Shown here in pieces: positions 23,748-32,593 of a stretch of 64,000 nucleotides of DNA. The position numbers and the translations under genes were made by a program. Each line of letters starts with the position of its first letter. Position 1 is the stretch's first letter. The notes below the pieces were generated by a model. That model saw only the letters and a program-made list of their open reading frames with translations. It ran no database searches and was not told where the DNA came from. The stretch lies in NCBI GenBank assembly GCA_030550515.1, contig JAUQPE010000011.1, positions 194,915 to 258,914 on the forward strand, written 5' to 3'. The DNA is from Thermotogota bacterium. GTDB taxonomy: Bacteria; Thermotogota; Thermotogae; Thermotogales; Thermotogaceae.

Positions 23748-25589
23748 GTGAGAAAGGGTTCCATCCTGTTGACTGTGATGGTGATCCTGCTGGTGGTTTC
23801 TGCCATCGGTACAGGTGTTTTCGTGGCCTTTCAAGGTTACAGAAACAGGGCGGAATACAACTGGCAATTGCTCGAGGCTTCCTATAGAGCTTCCAACGGC
23901 CTCAACTTGGGTGTCGCGTTCTTGAAGAAGTACTTCTCCGGCCTTGTGGGAATAAGGATCCCAAGCTGGGCGAGTGGAAGCGTCAACTGGTTCTCGGACT
24001 TCGAAAAGAGAGTTTTCGCACAAGCCGATGGTACAGCTTGGAAGAACACCTTCGAGTTAGTTGACAAAACCAGGTACTACGACTTGGTTTTCGAAAGGGG
24101 CTTCTCAGAAGAGCTCAAAAGAAATGGGTTGGACGGTGTAAAGGTCGTGGCCTTTCCTTTTCAAAGCGCGCACTACTTGCTGCTCGTCTCAAGAGCTCAA
24201 GTTGGAAGGGCGGTTGTCTACAAGTACGCCGTGTTGTCAACGAACTTTCTCAACAAGTACGCTTACTTCACCGAGAAAGAGACACAAACGGATGGGAGAA
24301 TCATATACTTCATCACACAGGACACGATAGATGGTCCTTTCAGATCGAACGACGTCATAAGGGTGAGGGGCAGTCCTAACTTCAAAGGTGTCGTTGAGTT
24401 CGCGGGGATAAGGGTGGAAATGGGTGCTGGTCCCATCTACGGGAACCCACCTCCCAGGTACTTGACCGCTAAAGATATCGAGGAGTACAACATCACCAGG
24501 ATAAAGGAGAGTTACTTCTCCCAACTCGAAAGGGTGGTGATGAAAGTGTCGGACGCGGTGAAGAGCTCCGTCCCCACCGGTTTGAGGCTGCCGAGGACTT
24601 TTCAGGAAGAAAGAAAAGAAGGTGGGAAGACAGTTCTTTATCGAAAGATGTTGGATTACATCGTATCTCTCAAAGAACCGTTAGGTTCAAATTCCGAAGA
24701 AGCCGAGATGGTGAGGGTGGAGTACACGGTGAAAGGGGTCTACAAGAGCGAGGACGGCGTGAGATGGGAGGATGTGACAGGCAGTGTGAAGCCTGGGGAG
24801 AAGAAGGGAGGAGAACTTTTCACGCTCAAATTTAACAGAAAAAAGAACAGTTACCACCTGGTGGTTCGTGGTAACGAGGCCCGGGAAATTTTGGGCCTCG
24901 ACAGAAACGAATACGAGTTGAACTTCAACGGGGTAATCTTTGCGGAAGGAGACGTTTACCTCAAGAGCATGGGTGGAGCTGGGAAACCCGCTTTGGTGGA
25001 TGGTAGGATGACGATCGTGGCAGGCTACAAGACTTTGTACGACTCGAAAGATAAAACCTTCAAGGAGAACATCGCCCATCTTGGCAGCGTTTTCATCGAG
25101 GATCCCATCGTATACGCGGACTACGTGGAAGTTTTGGAAAAGATTGCCGCGGAGCAGGGAAAAAAAGGATCTTTCGAGAAAATCGTCAGTGTGACGACCA
25201 TCGGAGAAGAGTACGCGGAACTTCTGAAAAAACACGAATCGGACGACTTCCTGAACATCGTGGCCGCTCAGAACGTGGTGGTCAACCAAAAGAGGGAAAA
25301 CATGAAGATATTTGCGAGCCTTTACGCCTTCGATGGGAGTTTCTACGTGAAAGACTACAACTTAGGTAGTCCCGTTGGAGAACTCCTGATCTTTGGTTCT
25401 CTCATGCAGTACAGGAGGGGAGCGGTGGGTACCTTTTACTGGGATCCGAGAAGTGGAAAAACCGTCGTTCGGACGGGTTACTACAAGAACTACATCTACG
25501 ATTGGAGGATACTCAAAGGGTTGGCTGCGCCTGGAACGCCGGCGATCGGCGATGACGTGTTGGTTTTGAGCGTCAGAGAGGTGTATTGA
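23748..25589 (+). CDS. Large PilX-like exported protein (DUF4900-like)
   Basis: The protein of about 613 residues starts with a hydrophobic segment (MRKGSILLTVMVILLVVSAIGTG) like that of PilX-type minor pilins, then has a long beta-rich exported domain. The C-terminal third includes FNGVIFAEGDVYLKSMGGAG, GRMTIVAGYKTLY and EDPIVYADYVEV. From memory this repeated pattern is that of DUF4900 proteins encoded with minor pilins. GTG at 23748 is 5 bases after GAGGTGG. It overlaps the following gene region without a gap. The function of the large domain is unknown; an adhesin or assembly-tip role would fit. Confidence 0.65.
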   Translation: MRKGSILLTVMVILLVVSAIGTGVFVAFQGYRNRAEYNWQLLEASYRASNGLNLGVAFLKKYFSGLVGIRIPSWASGSVNWFSDFEKRVFAQADGTAWKNTFELVDKTRYYDLVFERGFSEELKRNGLDGVKVVAFPFQSAHYLLLVSRAQVGRAVVYKYAVLSTNFLNKYAYFTEKETQTDGRIIYFITQDTIDGPFRSNDVIRVRGSPNFKGVVEFAGIRVEMGAGPIYGNPPPRYLTAKDIEEYNITRIKESYFSQLERVVMKVSDAVKSSVPTGLRLPRTFQEERKEGGKTVLYRKMLDYIVSLKEPLGSNSEEAEMVRVEYTVKGVYKSEDGVRWEDVTGSVKPGEKKGGELFTLKFNRKKNSYHLVVRGNEAREILGLDRNEYELNFNGVIFAEGDVYLKSMGGAGKPALVDGRMTIVAGYKTLYDSKDKTFKENIAHLGSVFIEDPIVYADYVEVLEKIAAEQGKKGSFEKIVSVTTIGEEYAELLKKHESDDFLNIVAAQNVVVNQKRENMKIFASLYAFDGSFYVKDYNLGSPVGELLIFGSLMQYRRGAVGTFYWDPRSGKTVVRTGYYKNYIYDWRILKGLAAPGTPAIGDDVLVLSVREVY

Positions 25590-25591
25590 AG

Positions 25592-25978
25592 ATGAGGGGC
25601 GGTAGCACCCTTGTTGAAGCCTTGATCGGTTTGGTTTTGGTCGCGATCGTGATCACCATTTTCTTCACCCTGATCACGTTCGTCTTCACGGCCACAAAAC
25701 TTACGGAAGATACCACAAGGCTCTATTCCTTTTTGACGTTCGTTCAGGATTATCTCTCAAGGTTCAGGGTGGGAAACGTGTTGGACACCACATTTTTGAG
25801 CTCGAAGATCAACGAACTATTCTGGGGTTCCACTAACCCGAAGAAATACCCACTGATCGAGAGTCTTTCCCAAGAAGAGGTGGTGCTGGGAGACGGCGTG
25901 ATCTACAGGAGAGTCATCGCCAAGATAAGGGTGAGTGAAAACAAAATCGTGGAGAAGGTCTTTTTGATCGGTTTCTAA
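25592..25978 (+). CDS. Small prepilin-like protein
   Basis: The 128-residue protein has a prepilin signal MRGGSTLVEALIGLVLVAIV: a leader ending in Gly, then STLVEAL with Glu5, then a hydrophobic helix. The remainder is a short soluble domain. It completes a cluster of three secreted pilin-like proteins. ATG at 25592 follows GAGGTG by 8 bases. Its TAA stop codon is also the first three bases of the sigma-28 promoter at 25976-26002. Confidence 0.75.
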   Translation: MRGGSTLVEALIGLVLVAIVITIFFTLITFVFTATKLTEDTTRLYSFLTFVQDYLSRFRVGNVLDTTFLSSKINELFWGSTNPKKYPLIESLSQEEVVLGDGVIYRRVIAKIRVSENKIVEKVFLIGF

Positions 25979-26002
25979 AGTCTTCGACATCCCAGCCGAT
26001 CT
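25976..26002 (+). promoter_or_regulatory. Sigma-28 promoter of flaG-fliD
   Basis: TAAAGTCT at 25976-25983, an 11-base spacer and GCCGATCT at 25995-26002 match the consensus TAAAGTTT-N11-GCCGATAA at 13 of 16 positions. It lies 40 bases before flaG. The upstream gene's stop codon forms the start of the -35 box. Confidence 0.85.
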
Positions 26003-26041
26003 TTATACATGAGAGAGGACCTTCGGTCTGGAGGGATCCGT

Positions 26042-26386
26042 ATGCGGGTGGAACCCACGGACGGGAAAGGATTCGACCCTCTCCGCGGAGAAAGAATCAT
26101 CATGGAGATGCACGTTCAGAAGAAGCAGGAGTTGGATCCCGTCTTCGCTTCCAAGGACGATGTGAAAAAGGCCGTTGACGAGTTTGCCGAGAAGCTGGAA
26201 AAGCTCAGAAGGATCTTCAGGGGGGAAGCGGTGTTCAAGTACGACGAGGAACTCGACATGGTGATAGTGAAGATAAAGGACCCAGAGACCGGCGAGATCA
26301 TCCGTCAGATACCCCCAGAAGTGGTGGTGAAGATCGCAAAGAGCGTTAGCGAATTCCTCGGTATCCTTCTGGACGAAAGGGTGTGA
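26042..26386 (+). CDS. flaG: Flagellar protein FlaG
   Basis: The 114-residue protein is FlaG, a small protein linked to filament length control and usually encoded beside fliD. The C-terminal signature is clear: VFKYDEELDMVIVKIKDPETGEIIRQIPPEVVVKIAKSVSEFLG. ATG at 26042 is six bases after GGAGG, and the ATG at 26009 lies too near the promoter and lacks such a site. The stop codon overlaps the fliD start. Confidence 0.93.
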   Translation: MRVEPTDGKGFDPLRGERIIMEMHVQKKQELDPVFASKDDVKKAVDEFAEKLEKLRRIFRGEAVFKYDEELDMVIVKIKDPETGEIIRQIPPEVVVKIAKSVSEFLGILLDERV

Positions 26387-28215
26387 TGAGCTTGGATCTG
26401 AGTAAGATTTCCAGTCTCGTAAACATGAGGCACTATTCCAAACTTGGAAAGTTTCAAGTGGGTGGTATCAGCAGCGGCCTCGACACTCAGTCCATCGTTT
26501 CGGCGATACTGGAAGTGGAAAGTGCTCCCCTTCAGAAACTCGTTGAAAGGTACAAAGAATACGATCTCCTTCAAAAGGCCTTCGAAAAGGTGAAAGCATC
26601 CTTAAGAGAGTTCCGGGACTTCGTGTACACGCTCAAATTCCAAAGCAACATCCTGAAGAAGAACGCGGTTTCTTCGGACGAGAAAGCGCTTTCCGCGGAA
26701 GCCACCCCCGTGGCGGTGTCCGGAGTCTACCGAGTGAGTGTGATGAGACTTGCCACACCCACCACCTTGGTTGGGCAAAGCGCTTTGGTGGCTCCACCAG
26801 AACCATCGAAGAAGTATCGGGAACTGAATTACATGTACGTTCCGAGGGAAGGCGTGGTGAGGGTTTACAACAACGAGCAGGGAACTTACAAAGACGTGCA
26901 GATTTCTCTGGAGGATACTATCTCTGAGATCGTCGACAAAATCTCTTCGACCTTTTCGGAACTTGGAATGGATGCGTCGGTGAGTTACGACGCGGCCACC
27001 GCTAGATTCTCCATCTTGTCGAACAAAAACTTCTCCGTCGTCGACGTTTCCGGTAACTTCACCAAAGTTTTCCAACTCGACCAAGCGACGGTTTCGTACG
27101 AAAACGGGGTCTATTCCCTGAGCAGCGGAGTCCCCATCACCGTTTTGTCGCTTGACAAGACGCTCTCACAGCTTTCCGGTTATTCTTCGACGAGCTTCAC
27201 GGGAGGAACCGTGAAAATCAACGGAGTGGAGATAGTGGTGAACGAGAACGACACTTTAAGAGCTGTCTTGAACAGGATAAACAACAGCAAGGCTGGCGTT
27301 TTCGCCTTGTACGATCAGGCAACAGGTAGGATCATGCTCGTCTCAAAGAACACAGGTCCCACCGCGATCACCCTGGAGGACGTCTCGTCGACGGGTTTGT
27401 TCGCCTTGCTCGGTTTGGAGAACCACACCCTACAGCTCGGCCAGAAGGCACACCTGAGGGTCAGTCTCGATGGGGTGAACTGGTTGGACTTGTTCGGTGA
27501 CACCAACGAAGTCAGCTACAACGGAGTCCTTTTCAAGCTCAACCGGACAACCACCGAGCAGGTCACGGTGAAGGTCGATTGGGACAGAGAGGCCATCTTG
27601 AACAAGGTGAAGGAATTCGTTGAAAAGTGGAATTCCTTGATGAACTTCATAAACGAGAAACTCAACGAGGAGAAGGTGAAGGACAAAAAGGAAGAAGAGA
27701 TGAGCGAAGAGGAGAAGTTAAAAGGCGTTCTGAAAGGGAACGATCTTTTAGAGCAGATCCGGAGGGATTTGAGAAAGTTCATCACGCAGAGGATAGAAGG
27801 TGAGATCAAGTATCTGTCAGACCTTGGGATCACCACGGGAAGCGCGGGGATGGGATACCAAAACATGATGAAGGGACTCCTCACGTTCGACGAGGAAAAG
27901 TTCAGAAGAGTTTTGAACGAGAACCCCGAGAGAGTTTGGAACTTTTTTGGAGGAATACACGGCTTTGCGACGAGACTGGACAGCTATCTGTGGGAACTCG
28001 TGAAGTTCAACGGAAGGATAGATCAATTCGTCGGCATCAGCGGAAGGCTCGGACGCGAAAAGAGAGTTTTGGCGAAGCAGATCTCCGATTGGATTGAACG
28101 CCTCTCGAGGAGGGAAAAGGAGCTTTGGAGGAAGTTCTCAGCCCTCGAGGACGCGATCTCCAGATTTCAAGCTCAAGGCATGTGGATCTCTCAAGCCCTC
28201 CAGAGAAAACAATGA
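26386..28215 (+). CDS. fliD: Flagellar filament cap protein FliD
   Basis: FliD caps the filament tip and guides flagellin insertion. The protein of about 609 residues has the N-terminal FliD domain (FQVGGISSGLDTQSIVSAILEVESAPLQKLVERYKEY), a hook-like IN repeat region (ITVLSLDKTLSQLSGYSST; FTGGTVKINGVEIVVNENDTLRAVLNRINNS) and the C-terminal coiled region ending SRFQAQGMWISQALQ. The length is normal. The start ATG at 26386 overlaps the flaG stop by one base, which implies translational coupling. Confidence 0.95.
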   Translation: MSLDLSKISSLVNMRHYSKLGKFQVGGISSGLDTQSIVSAILEVESAPLQKLVERYKEYDLLQKAFEKVKASLREFRDFVYTLKFQSNILKKNAVSSDEKALSAEATPVAVSGVYRVSVMRLATPTTLVGQSALVAPPEPSKKYRELNYMYVPREGVVRVYNNEQGTYKDVQISLEDTISEIVDKISSTFSELGMDASVSYDAATARFSILSNKNFSVVDVSGNFTKVFQLDQATVSYENGVYSLSSGVPITVLSLDKTLSQLSGYSSTSFTGGTVKINGVEIVVNENDTLRAVLNRINNSKAGVFALYDQATGRIMLVSKNTGPTAITLEDVSSTGLFALLGLENHTLQLGQKAHLRVSLDGVNWLDLFGDTNEVSYNGVLFKLNRTTTEQVTVKVDWDREAILNKVKEFVEKWNSLMNFINEKLNEEKVKDKKEEEMSEEEKLKGVLKGNDLLEQIRRDLRKFITQRIEGEIKYLSDLGITTGSAGMGYQNMMKGLLTFDEEKFRRVLNENPERVWNFFGGIHGFATRLDSYLWELVKFNGRIDQFVGISGRLGREKRVLAKQISDWIERLSRREKELWRKFSALEDAISRFQAQGMWISQALQRKQ

Positions 28216-28219
28216 GAAG

Positions 28220-28239
28220 GGTCGGGCAGCTGCCCGACC
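28220..28239. terminator. Perfect 20-bp palindrome between fliD and serA
   Basis: GGTCGGGCAGCTGCCCGACC is a perfect palindrome that fills the gap between the fliD stop at 28215 and the serA stop at 28241. Both flanks carry only short T-stretches, so it is likely a bidirectional terminator of moderate strength. Confidence 0.6.
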
Positions 28240-28240
28240 T

Positions 28241-29161
28241 TCATATCCCAAGTTCTTCGAACACCTTTTGGACTATCTCCGTTCCGACCCTCTTCTGGGC
28301 CTCGTGCGTTGAGGCACCTATGTGAGGAGTGGCCACCACGTTGTCCAAAGACAAGAGCTTTCTCCTCAGCTCATCGTTCGGTGGTTCCACTTCGAAGACG
28401 TCCAAACCCGCCGCGTACACCTTTCCGCTCACCAGCGCTTCGTAGAGCGCTTCTTCATTGATGACTCCACCCCGAGCAGTGTTTATGATGATGACACCGT
28501 CCTTCATCTTGGAGATGGCTTCCTTATCTATGATGTACCTCGTCTCTTCCGTGAGCGGGACATGCAAAGAAACGATGTCACTCTCTCTGAGAAGTTGATC
28601 GAGATCGACGTATTCCACAGGCAGATCTGTCTTAGGTTTTGCTGGGTCGTAAGCTATCACCCTCATTCCGAAAGCCAGGGCCCTTTTCGCCACCTCTTGT
28701 CCTATGCTTCCAAACCCTACCAGTCCGAGCGTCTTACCTAGCAGTTCCCTACCCGTAAGTCCCTTCTTCTCCCATCTTCCCTCCTTGAGGGAAACGGACG
28801 CCTTCACGATTCCTTTCACACACGCGAGCATGAGCGCTAGGGTAAGCTCGGCCACAGACGGTGCGCTGGCACCCGGCGTGTTCAGGACCTTTATGCCTTT
28901 CTCCCTCGCCTTCGCGACGTCTACGTTGTCGAGCCCCACACCAGCCCTAGCGATGATCTTCAACCTTTTGCCCGCTTCGATGACATCGGCGGTGACCTTC
29001 GTGGCGCTCCTCACGATGAGCACGTCGATCTCCGGAATGACTTGGAGCAGTTTCTCCTTGTCCAAATACCCGGAGGTGACCTCCAATTCTTTTTTGCTCA
29101 TCAACATTTCCGTGGCCTCTTCGTCGAGCGGGTCGTTCACGTGGACCCTGTACTTCGCCAT
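28241..29161 (-). CDS. serA: D-3-phosphoglycerate dehydrogenase
   Basis: The 306-residue enzyme oxidises 3-phosphoglycerate to phosphohydroxypyruvate, the first step of serine synthesis. It has the D-2-hydroxyacid dehydrogenase NAD motif LGLVGFGSIGQEVAKRA, INTARGGVINEEAL with the substrate arginine, and the catalytic His in TPHIGAST. It is the short form without an ACT domain, so it should not be regulated by serine through that domain. ATG at 29161 is 8 bases after GGGGAG. The upstream aminotransferase ends 6 bases before it. Confidence 0.92.
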   Translation of the reverse strand: MAKYRVHVNDPLDEEATEMLMSKKELEVTSGYLDKEKLLQVIPEIDVLIVRSATKVTADVIEAGKRLKIIARAGVGLDNVDVAKAREKGIKVLNTPGASAPSVAELTLALMLACVKGIVKASVSLKEGRWEKKGLTGRELLGKTLGLVGFGSIGQEVAKRALAFGMRVIAYDPAKPKTDLPVEYVDLDQLLRESDIVSLHVPLTEETRYIIDKEAISKMKDGVIIINTARGGVINEEALYEALVSGKVYAAGLDVFEVEPPNDELRRKLLSLDNVVATPHIGASTHEAQKRVGTEIVQKVFEELGI

Positions 29162-29166
29162 GGACA

Positions 29167-30321
29167 TCACTCCCCAACGAACTCCTTCGCGAAGACGGAC
29201 TCAGCCGCCCTCACACCTGCCCCGAGCTCGAACTCGTAACCAAGTTCTTTGAGTGTCAGTTCCAAAGCGGTGATGGCCGTTATGATGTCGAAGGGTGACA
29301 TGTAACCGAGGTGCGCTATCCTGAAGATCTTTCCCTTCAACTTGGACTGTCCCCCCGCTATGGTGACACCGTACTTGTCCCTCATGATCTTTGGTATCTG
29401 TTTGCCATCTATTCCCTCCGGCACTTTCACGGCCGTCACCACGTTGGAAGGCCTCTTGGAGAAGAGTTCAAGTCCGAGCGCCCTGACGGCGGCCCTTGTG
29501 GCATCGGCGAGCACCCTGTGCCTTTCCCACACGTTCTCTATACCCTCTTCCTTCAGCATCTTCAGCGACTTGTTGAGCATGTAGATCATGTTGACGGCGG
29601 GTGTGTAGGGGTTGTCTGGGTAAGATTTTTTGTACTCCCTGAGGTCGAAGTAGTACCTGGGTGACTTCGACTGTTCCACGAGCTTCCAAGCCTTCTCGTT
29701 CAAGGTGATCAGTGCAAGACCTGGTGGAAGCATGAGAGCCTTTTGCGAACCTGTCACCACGACGTCGACACCCCATTCGTCCATCTTCAAAGGTTCCGCG
29801 CAGAGTGCGCTCACCGCGTCGGTGACCAAGACCACATCTTTGTCCTTCGTCACCTTTGCTATCCCTTCCAGATCGATTGTGGTACCGGTCGAGGTCTCAC
29901 AGTGTGTGGTGAAGACCACCTTCGCGTCCGGATGGTCTCTCAAGGCCTTTTCTATCCGCTCCGGTGTGACGGCTTCTCCCCATTCCAGCGCTATCTCAAC
30001 GATGTTGGCCCCGTAAACTTGACAGAGCTCCTTCCACCTCTCCCCGAACTTCCCGGCGACGACGACCACGACCTTGTCTCCAGGGCTCACCAAGTTGGCG
30101 ACGGCTGCTTCCATCGCGCCAGTTCCGGTCGAAGCAAGGGCGTAGACGGTGTTCTTGGTTTGGAAAACGTATTTTGCGTTCTCGAGAGTTTCCTCCATCA
30201 AAGCCATGAACTGGGGCGTCCTGTGGTGGATGGTTTCTTTCGCTCCTTCGGTTAAAATTTCGTTTGGAACTGGAGTTGGACCAGGAGCGATGACGTAGTG
30301 TTTCTTGAGGAACTTCCTCAT
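29167..30321 (-). CDS. Class V aminotransferase, probable phosphoserine aminotransferase
   Basis: The 384-residue PLP enzyme is of the serine/alanine-glyoxylate aminotransferase type. It has [36 protein letters not shown], the [20 protein letters not shown] region and the Schiff-base lysine in [13 protein letters not shown]. Because it precedes serA in one operon it is probably the transaminase for phosphohydroxypyruvate, replacing the classical SerC. Direct alanine- or serine-glyoxylate activity remains possible. The ATG at 30321 follows GGGGGAG. Confidence 0.85.
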   Translation of the reverse strand: MRKFLKKHYVIAPGPTPVPNEILTEGAKETIHHRTPQFMALMEETLENAKYVFQTKNTVYALASTGTGAMEAAVANLVSPGDKVVVVVAGKFGERWKELCQVYGANIVEIALEWGEAVTPERIEKALRDHPDAKVVFTTHCETSTGTTIDLEGIAKVTKDKDVVLVTDAVSALCAEPLKMDEWGVDVVVTGSQKALMLPPGLALITLNEKAWKLVEQSKSPRYYFDLREYKKSYPDNPYTPAVNMIYMLNKSLKMLKEEGIENVWERHRVLADATRAAVRALGLELFSKRPSNVVTAVKVPEGIDGKQIPKIMRDKYGVTIAGGQSKLKGKIFRIAHLGYMSPFDIITAITALELTLKELGYEFELGAGVRAAESVFAKEFVGE

Positions 30322-30350
30322 AGAACTCCCCCTTTCGAGAATGGGTGACT

Positions 30351-30376
30351 TTGTTATTTTTTTAACAATTATACCA
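30351..30376 (-). promoter_or_regulatory. Extended -10 promoter and palindromic operator candidate for the serine operon
   Basis: On the minus strand TGGTATAAT at 30376-30368 is an extended -10 motif. Directly downstream, TTGTTA at 30351-30356 and TAACAA at 30363-30368 form a perfect inverted repeat around six T residues, lying across the expected start site. It is well placed for a repressor. The regulator is unknown. Confidence 0.6.
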
Positions 30377-30455
30377 TCTACAAAAAATTTGAGGTGGTTG
30401 GGCGCTCAAAAGACAGCACTTGACATAGGATGTGTCGCTTTTCTTGGGCTGTTCG

Positions 30456-30483
30456 TTGGAAGGATCGACCGATTTGCTATAAT
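30456..30483 (+). promoter_or_regulatory. Promoter of the frr-uppS-cdsA-alaS operon
   Basis: TTGGAA at 30456-30461 and a perfect TATAAT at 30478-30483 are 16 bases apart. The predicted transcript starts about 40 bases upstream of the frr GTG codon. No other promoter is seen until the end of the operon. Confidence 0.65.
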
Positions 30484-30529
30484 CTGAAGAGAGATGTTGG
30501 AACTATTATACACTAGGGAGGGAGAAGCC

Positions 30530-31087
30530 GTGGTAAACCCATTCATAAAAGAAGCGAAAGAAAAGATGAAGAAAAGTTTGGAGAAGATCGAAGAGGAATT
30601 GAAGAAGATGAGGACAGGAAAAGCCTCTCCCGCTCTACTGGAAGAGATAAAAGTGGATTACTACGGTGTCCCCACGCCTGTCAACCAACTCGCCACAGTT
30701 TCTGTAGCCGAGGAGCGAACGCTCGTGATAAAGCCGTGGGACAAGAGTCTCCTCCCCGCTATCGAGAAAGCCATAATCGCTTCGGACCTAGGTCTGACAC
30801 CCATGAACGACGGTAACGTGATAAGGTTGGTCTTCCCTTCCCCAACGACCGAGCAGAGGGAGAAGTGGGTGAAGAAAGCAAAAGAGATCGTCGAAGAAGG
30901 CAAGATAGCCATCAGGAACATAAGGCGTGACATCTTGAAGAAAATAAAGGAAGAGCAGAAGAACGGAAGCATCTCGGAAGACGACGCGAAAAGGCTTGAA
31001 AACGAGGTGCAAAAGGTGACAGACGAGTTCATCGAAAAGCTCGACGAGGTGTTCGAACTCAAGAGAAAGGAGATCATGGAATTCTGA
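30530..31087 (+). CDS. frr: Ribosome recycling factor
   Basis: RRF dissociates post-termination ribosomes together with EF-G. The 185-residue protein has the three-helix-bundle sequence expected: [64 protein letters not shown] and the C-terminal helix. GTG at 30530 gives [13 protein letters not shown] and follows GGGAGGG. The longer in-frame ATG at 30494 lacks a ribosome-binding site. The stop overlaps uppS by one base. Confidence 0.97.
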   Translation: MVNPFIKEAKEKMKKSLEKIEEELKKMRTGKASPALLEEIKVDYYGVPTPVNQLATVSVAEERTLVIKPWDKSLLPAIEKAIIASDLGLTPMNDGNVIRLVFPSPTTEQREKWVKKAKEIVEEGKIAIRNIRRDILKKIKEEQKNGSISEDDAKRLENEVQKVTDEFIEKLDEVFELKRKEIMEF

Positions 31088-31788
31088 TGCGCGTGCCAAG
31101 ACACATCGCAATAATTATGGATGGGAATGGAAGGTGGGCGCAGAAGAGAGGGCTCCCACGGGTTGAAGGGCACGTGCGCGGTGTGAAGGTTCTGCGTAGA
31201 GTGGTGAAGTGGTGCCTGGAGTTCGGAGTGGAGTACCTCACCGTCTTTTCTTTTTCCACGGAGAACTGGAGGAGACCCAAAGAAGAGGTGGATTTTCTGA
31301 TAGATCTTTTCGTCGACACCGCCGAACGGGAATTACCTTTTCTGGTACGTGAGGGTGTGAAGGTGAGGATACTGGGAAGCAAGGAAGGATTACCCGAGAA
31401 GGTCGTGGAGAAGTGGCGGGAGGTAGAAGAGAGAACGAAAAACTTGAACAGGATGACGCTTGTGGTGGCGTTCAACTACGGTGGCAGAAGAGAGATTGTG
31501 GATGCTGTGAAGAAGATCGTGGAAAAGGTTAAAGATGGAGAAGAAGTCGTGTTGAACGAGGAGAACTTCAGGAATTTCCTCTACGTCCCAGACGTTCCGG
31601 ATCCAGATTTGATCGTGAGGACTTCGGGTGAACTCAGGCTCAGCAATTTCCTACTCTGGCAAGGTGCGTACTCCGAGCTCTTCTTCACGAAAACGCTCTG
31701 GCCAGACTTTTCAAAAAAGGTGTTCCTTAGGGCTTTAGAGAGCTACTCGAAGAGGGAGAGAAGGTTTGGAGGTTTACAACATGGATGA
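31087..31788 (+). CDS. uppS: Undecaprenyl diphosphate synthase (cis-prenyltransferase)
   Basis: The 233-residue enzyme condenses isopentenyl diphosphate onto farnesyl diphosphate to make the C55 lipid carrier of wall synthesis. The catalytic motif HIAIIMDGNGRWA contains Asp12; further signatures are LTVFSFSTENWRRP and, at the C-terminus, PDLIVRTSGELRLSNFLLWQGAYSE. The ATG at 31087 overlaps the frr stop codon and the gene overlaps cdsA by 8 bases. Confidence 0.96.
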   Translation: MRVPRHIAIIMDGNGRWAQKRGLPRVEGHVRGVKVLRRVVKWCLEFGVEYLTVFSFSTENWRRPKEEVDFLIDLFVDTAERELPFLVREGVKVRILGSKEGLPEKVVEKWREVEERTKNLNRMTLVVAFNYGGRREIVDAVKKIVEKVKDGEEVVLNEENFRNFLYVPDVPDPDLIVRTSGELRLSNFLLWQGAYSELFFTKTLWPDFSKKVFLRALESYSKRERRFGGLQHG

Positions 31789-32593
31789 TCTGAGGACACG
31801 GGTGATAACCGCTCTCATTGTAGCTCCGTTCGTGGTCTTGTGCTTTGTGAGTTACAAGAGTTTGGTGGGATTGGTGGCGGCGATCGTGTTGATAGCGGGT
31901 TTTGAACTCCTCTCCATGGAGCTGAAGAACAGGGACACGAAGTACTTTTACCTCCTTCTGGTCACTTTGTATCCGATCCTCGCAGGTTTCTTCTTTCAGG
32001 AAGATCCTTCTCTTCCCTTGGTTCTTCTCTTCATTGCAGGTGTCAGTTTTTCCCTACTCGTCGACAGAGATCCCGTTCTGACCCACAGAAGTGTGTTCGT
32101 GTTCCTCTTGACCCTCTTTTACGTTTCCTATTTCTTGAGCTTCTTTCTACCGATCTACAGGGTTTTTGGAATGGCCAACTCATTGCTCGTGCTGTCGGCC
32201 GTTTGGGCTTACGATTCCTTCGCCTATTTTGTGGGAATGAAATTTGGGAAGACGAGGATCTCTCCACATTACAGCCCCGGAAAGAGTTTGGAAGGACTCT
32301 TCGGGGGGTTGTGTGGGGTGTTACTCTACTCGTTGATCTACAAGGCGATCTTCCAGTACCTCTTCAGGACGACGGTGATCGGGTACAAAACCATCCTCCT
32401 CTTTTCCGCTTTGGTTGCGGTGATGGACACATTTGGCGACGTGTTCGAGTCGGCTTTGAAGAGGTACTACGGTGTGAAAGACTCCGGGAAGGCGTTACCC
32501 GGGCATGGAGGCATGCTCGATAGGATAGATGGTCTGCTGTTCGTGACCCCAACGAGTTACATTCTGTTCAAGTTCTTGGAGGGAGTGATGTGA
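31781..32593 (+). CDS. cdsA: Phosphatidate cytidylyltransferase
   Basis: The integral membrane enzyme of about 270 residues makes CDP-diacylglycerol from phosphatidate and CTP. It has about eight hydrophobic segments and the C-terminal CdsA signature (GVKDSGKALPGHGGMLDRID), with the catalytic aspartates. ATG at 31781 is 8 bases after GGAGG. Its stop overlaps the alaS start as TGATG. Confidence 0.93.
   Translation: MDDLRTRVITALIVAPFVVLCFVSYKSLVGLVAAIVLIAGFELLSMELKNRDTKYFYLLLVTLYPILAGFFFQEDPSLPLVLLFIAGVSFSLLVDRDPVLTHRSVFVFLLTLFYVSYFLSFFLPIYRVFGMANSLLVLSAVWAYDSFAYFVGMKFGKTRISPHYSPGKSLEGLFGGLCGVLLYSLIYKAIFQYLFRTTVIGYKTILLFSALVAVMDTFGDVFESALKRYYGVKDSGKALPGHGGMLDRIDGLLFVTPTSYILFKFLEGVM

Noticed and set aside
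30420-30425. TTGACA as -35 box for frr
   Set aside because: No -10 box occurs 16-18 bases downstream. The pair TTGGAA/TATAAT at 30456-30483 is better placed.
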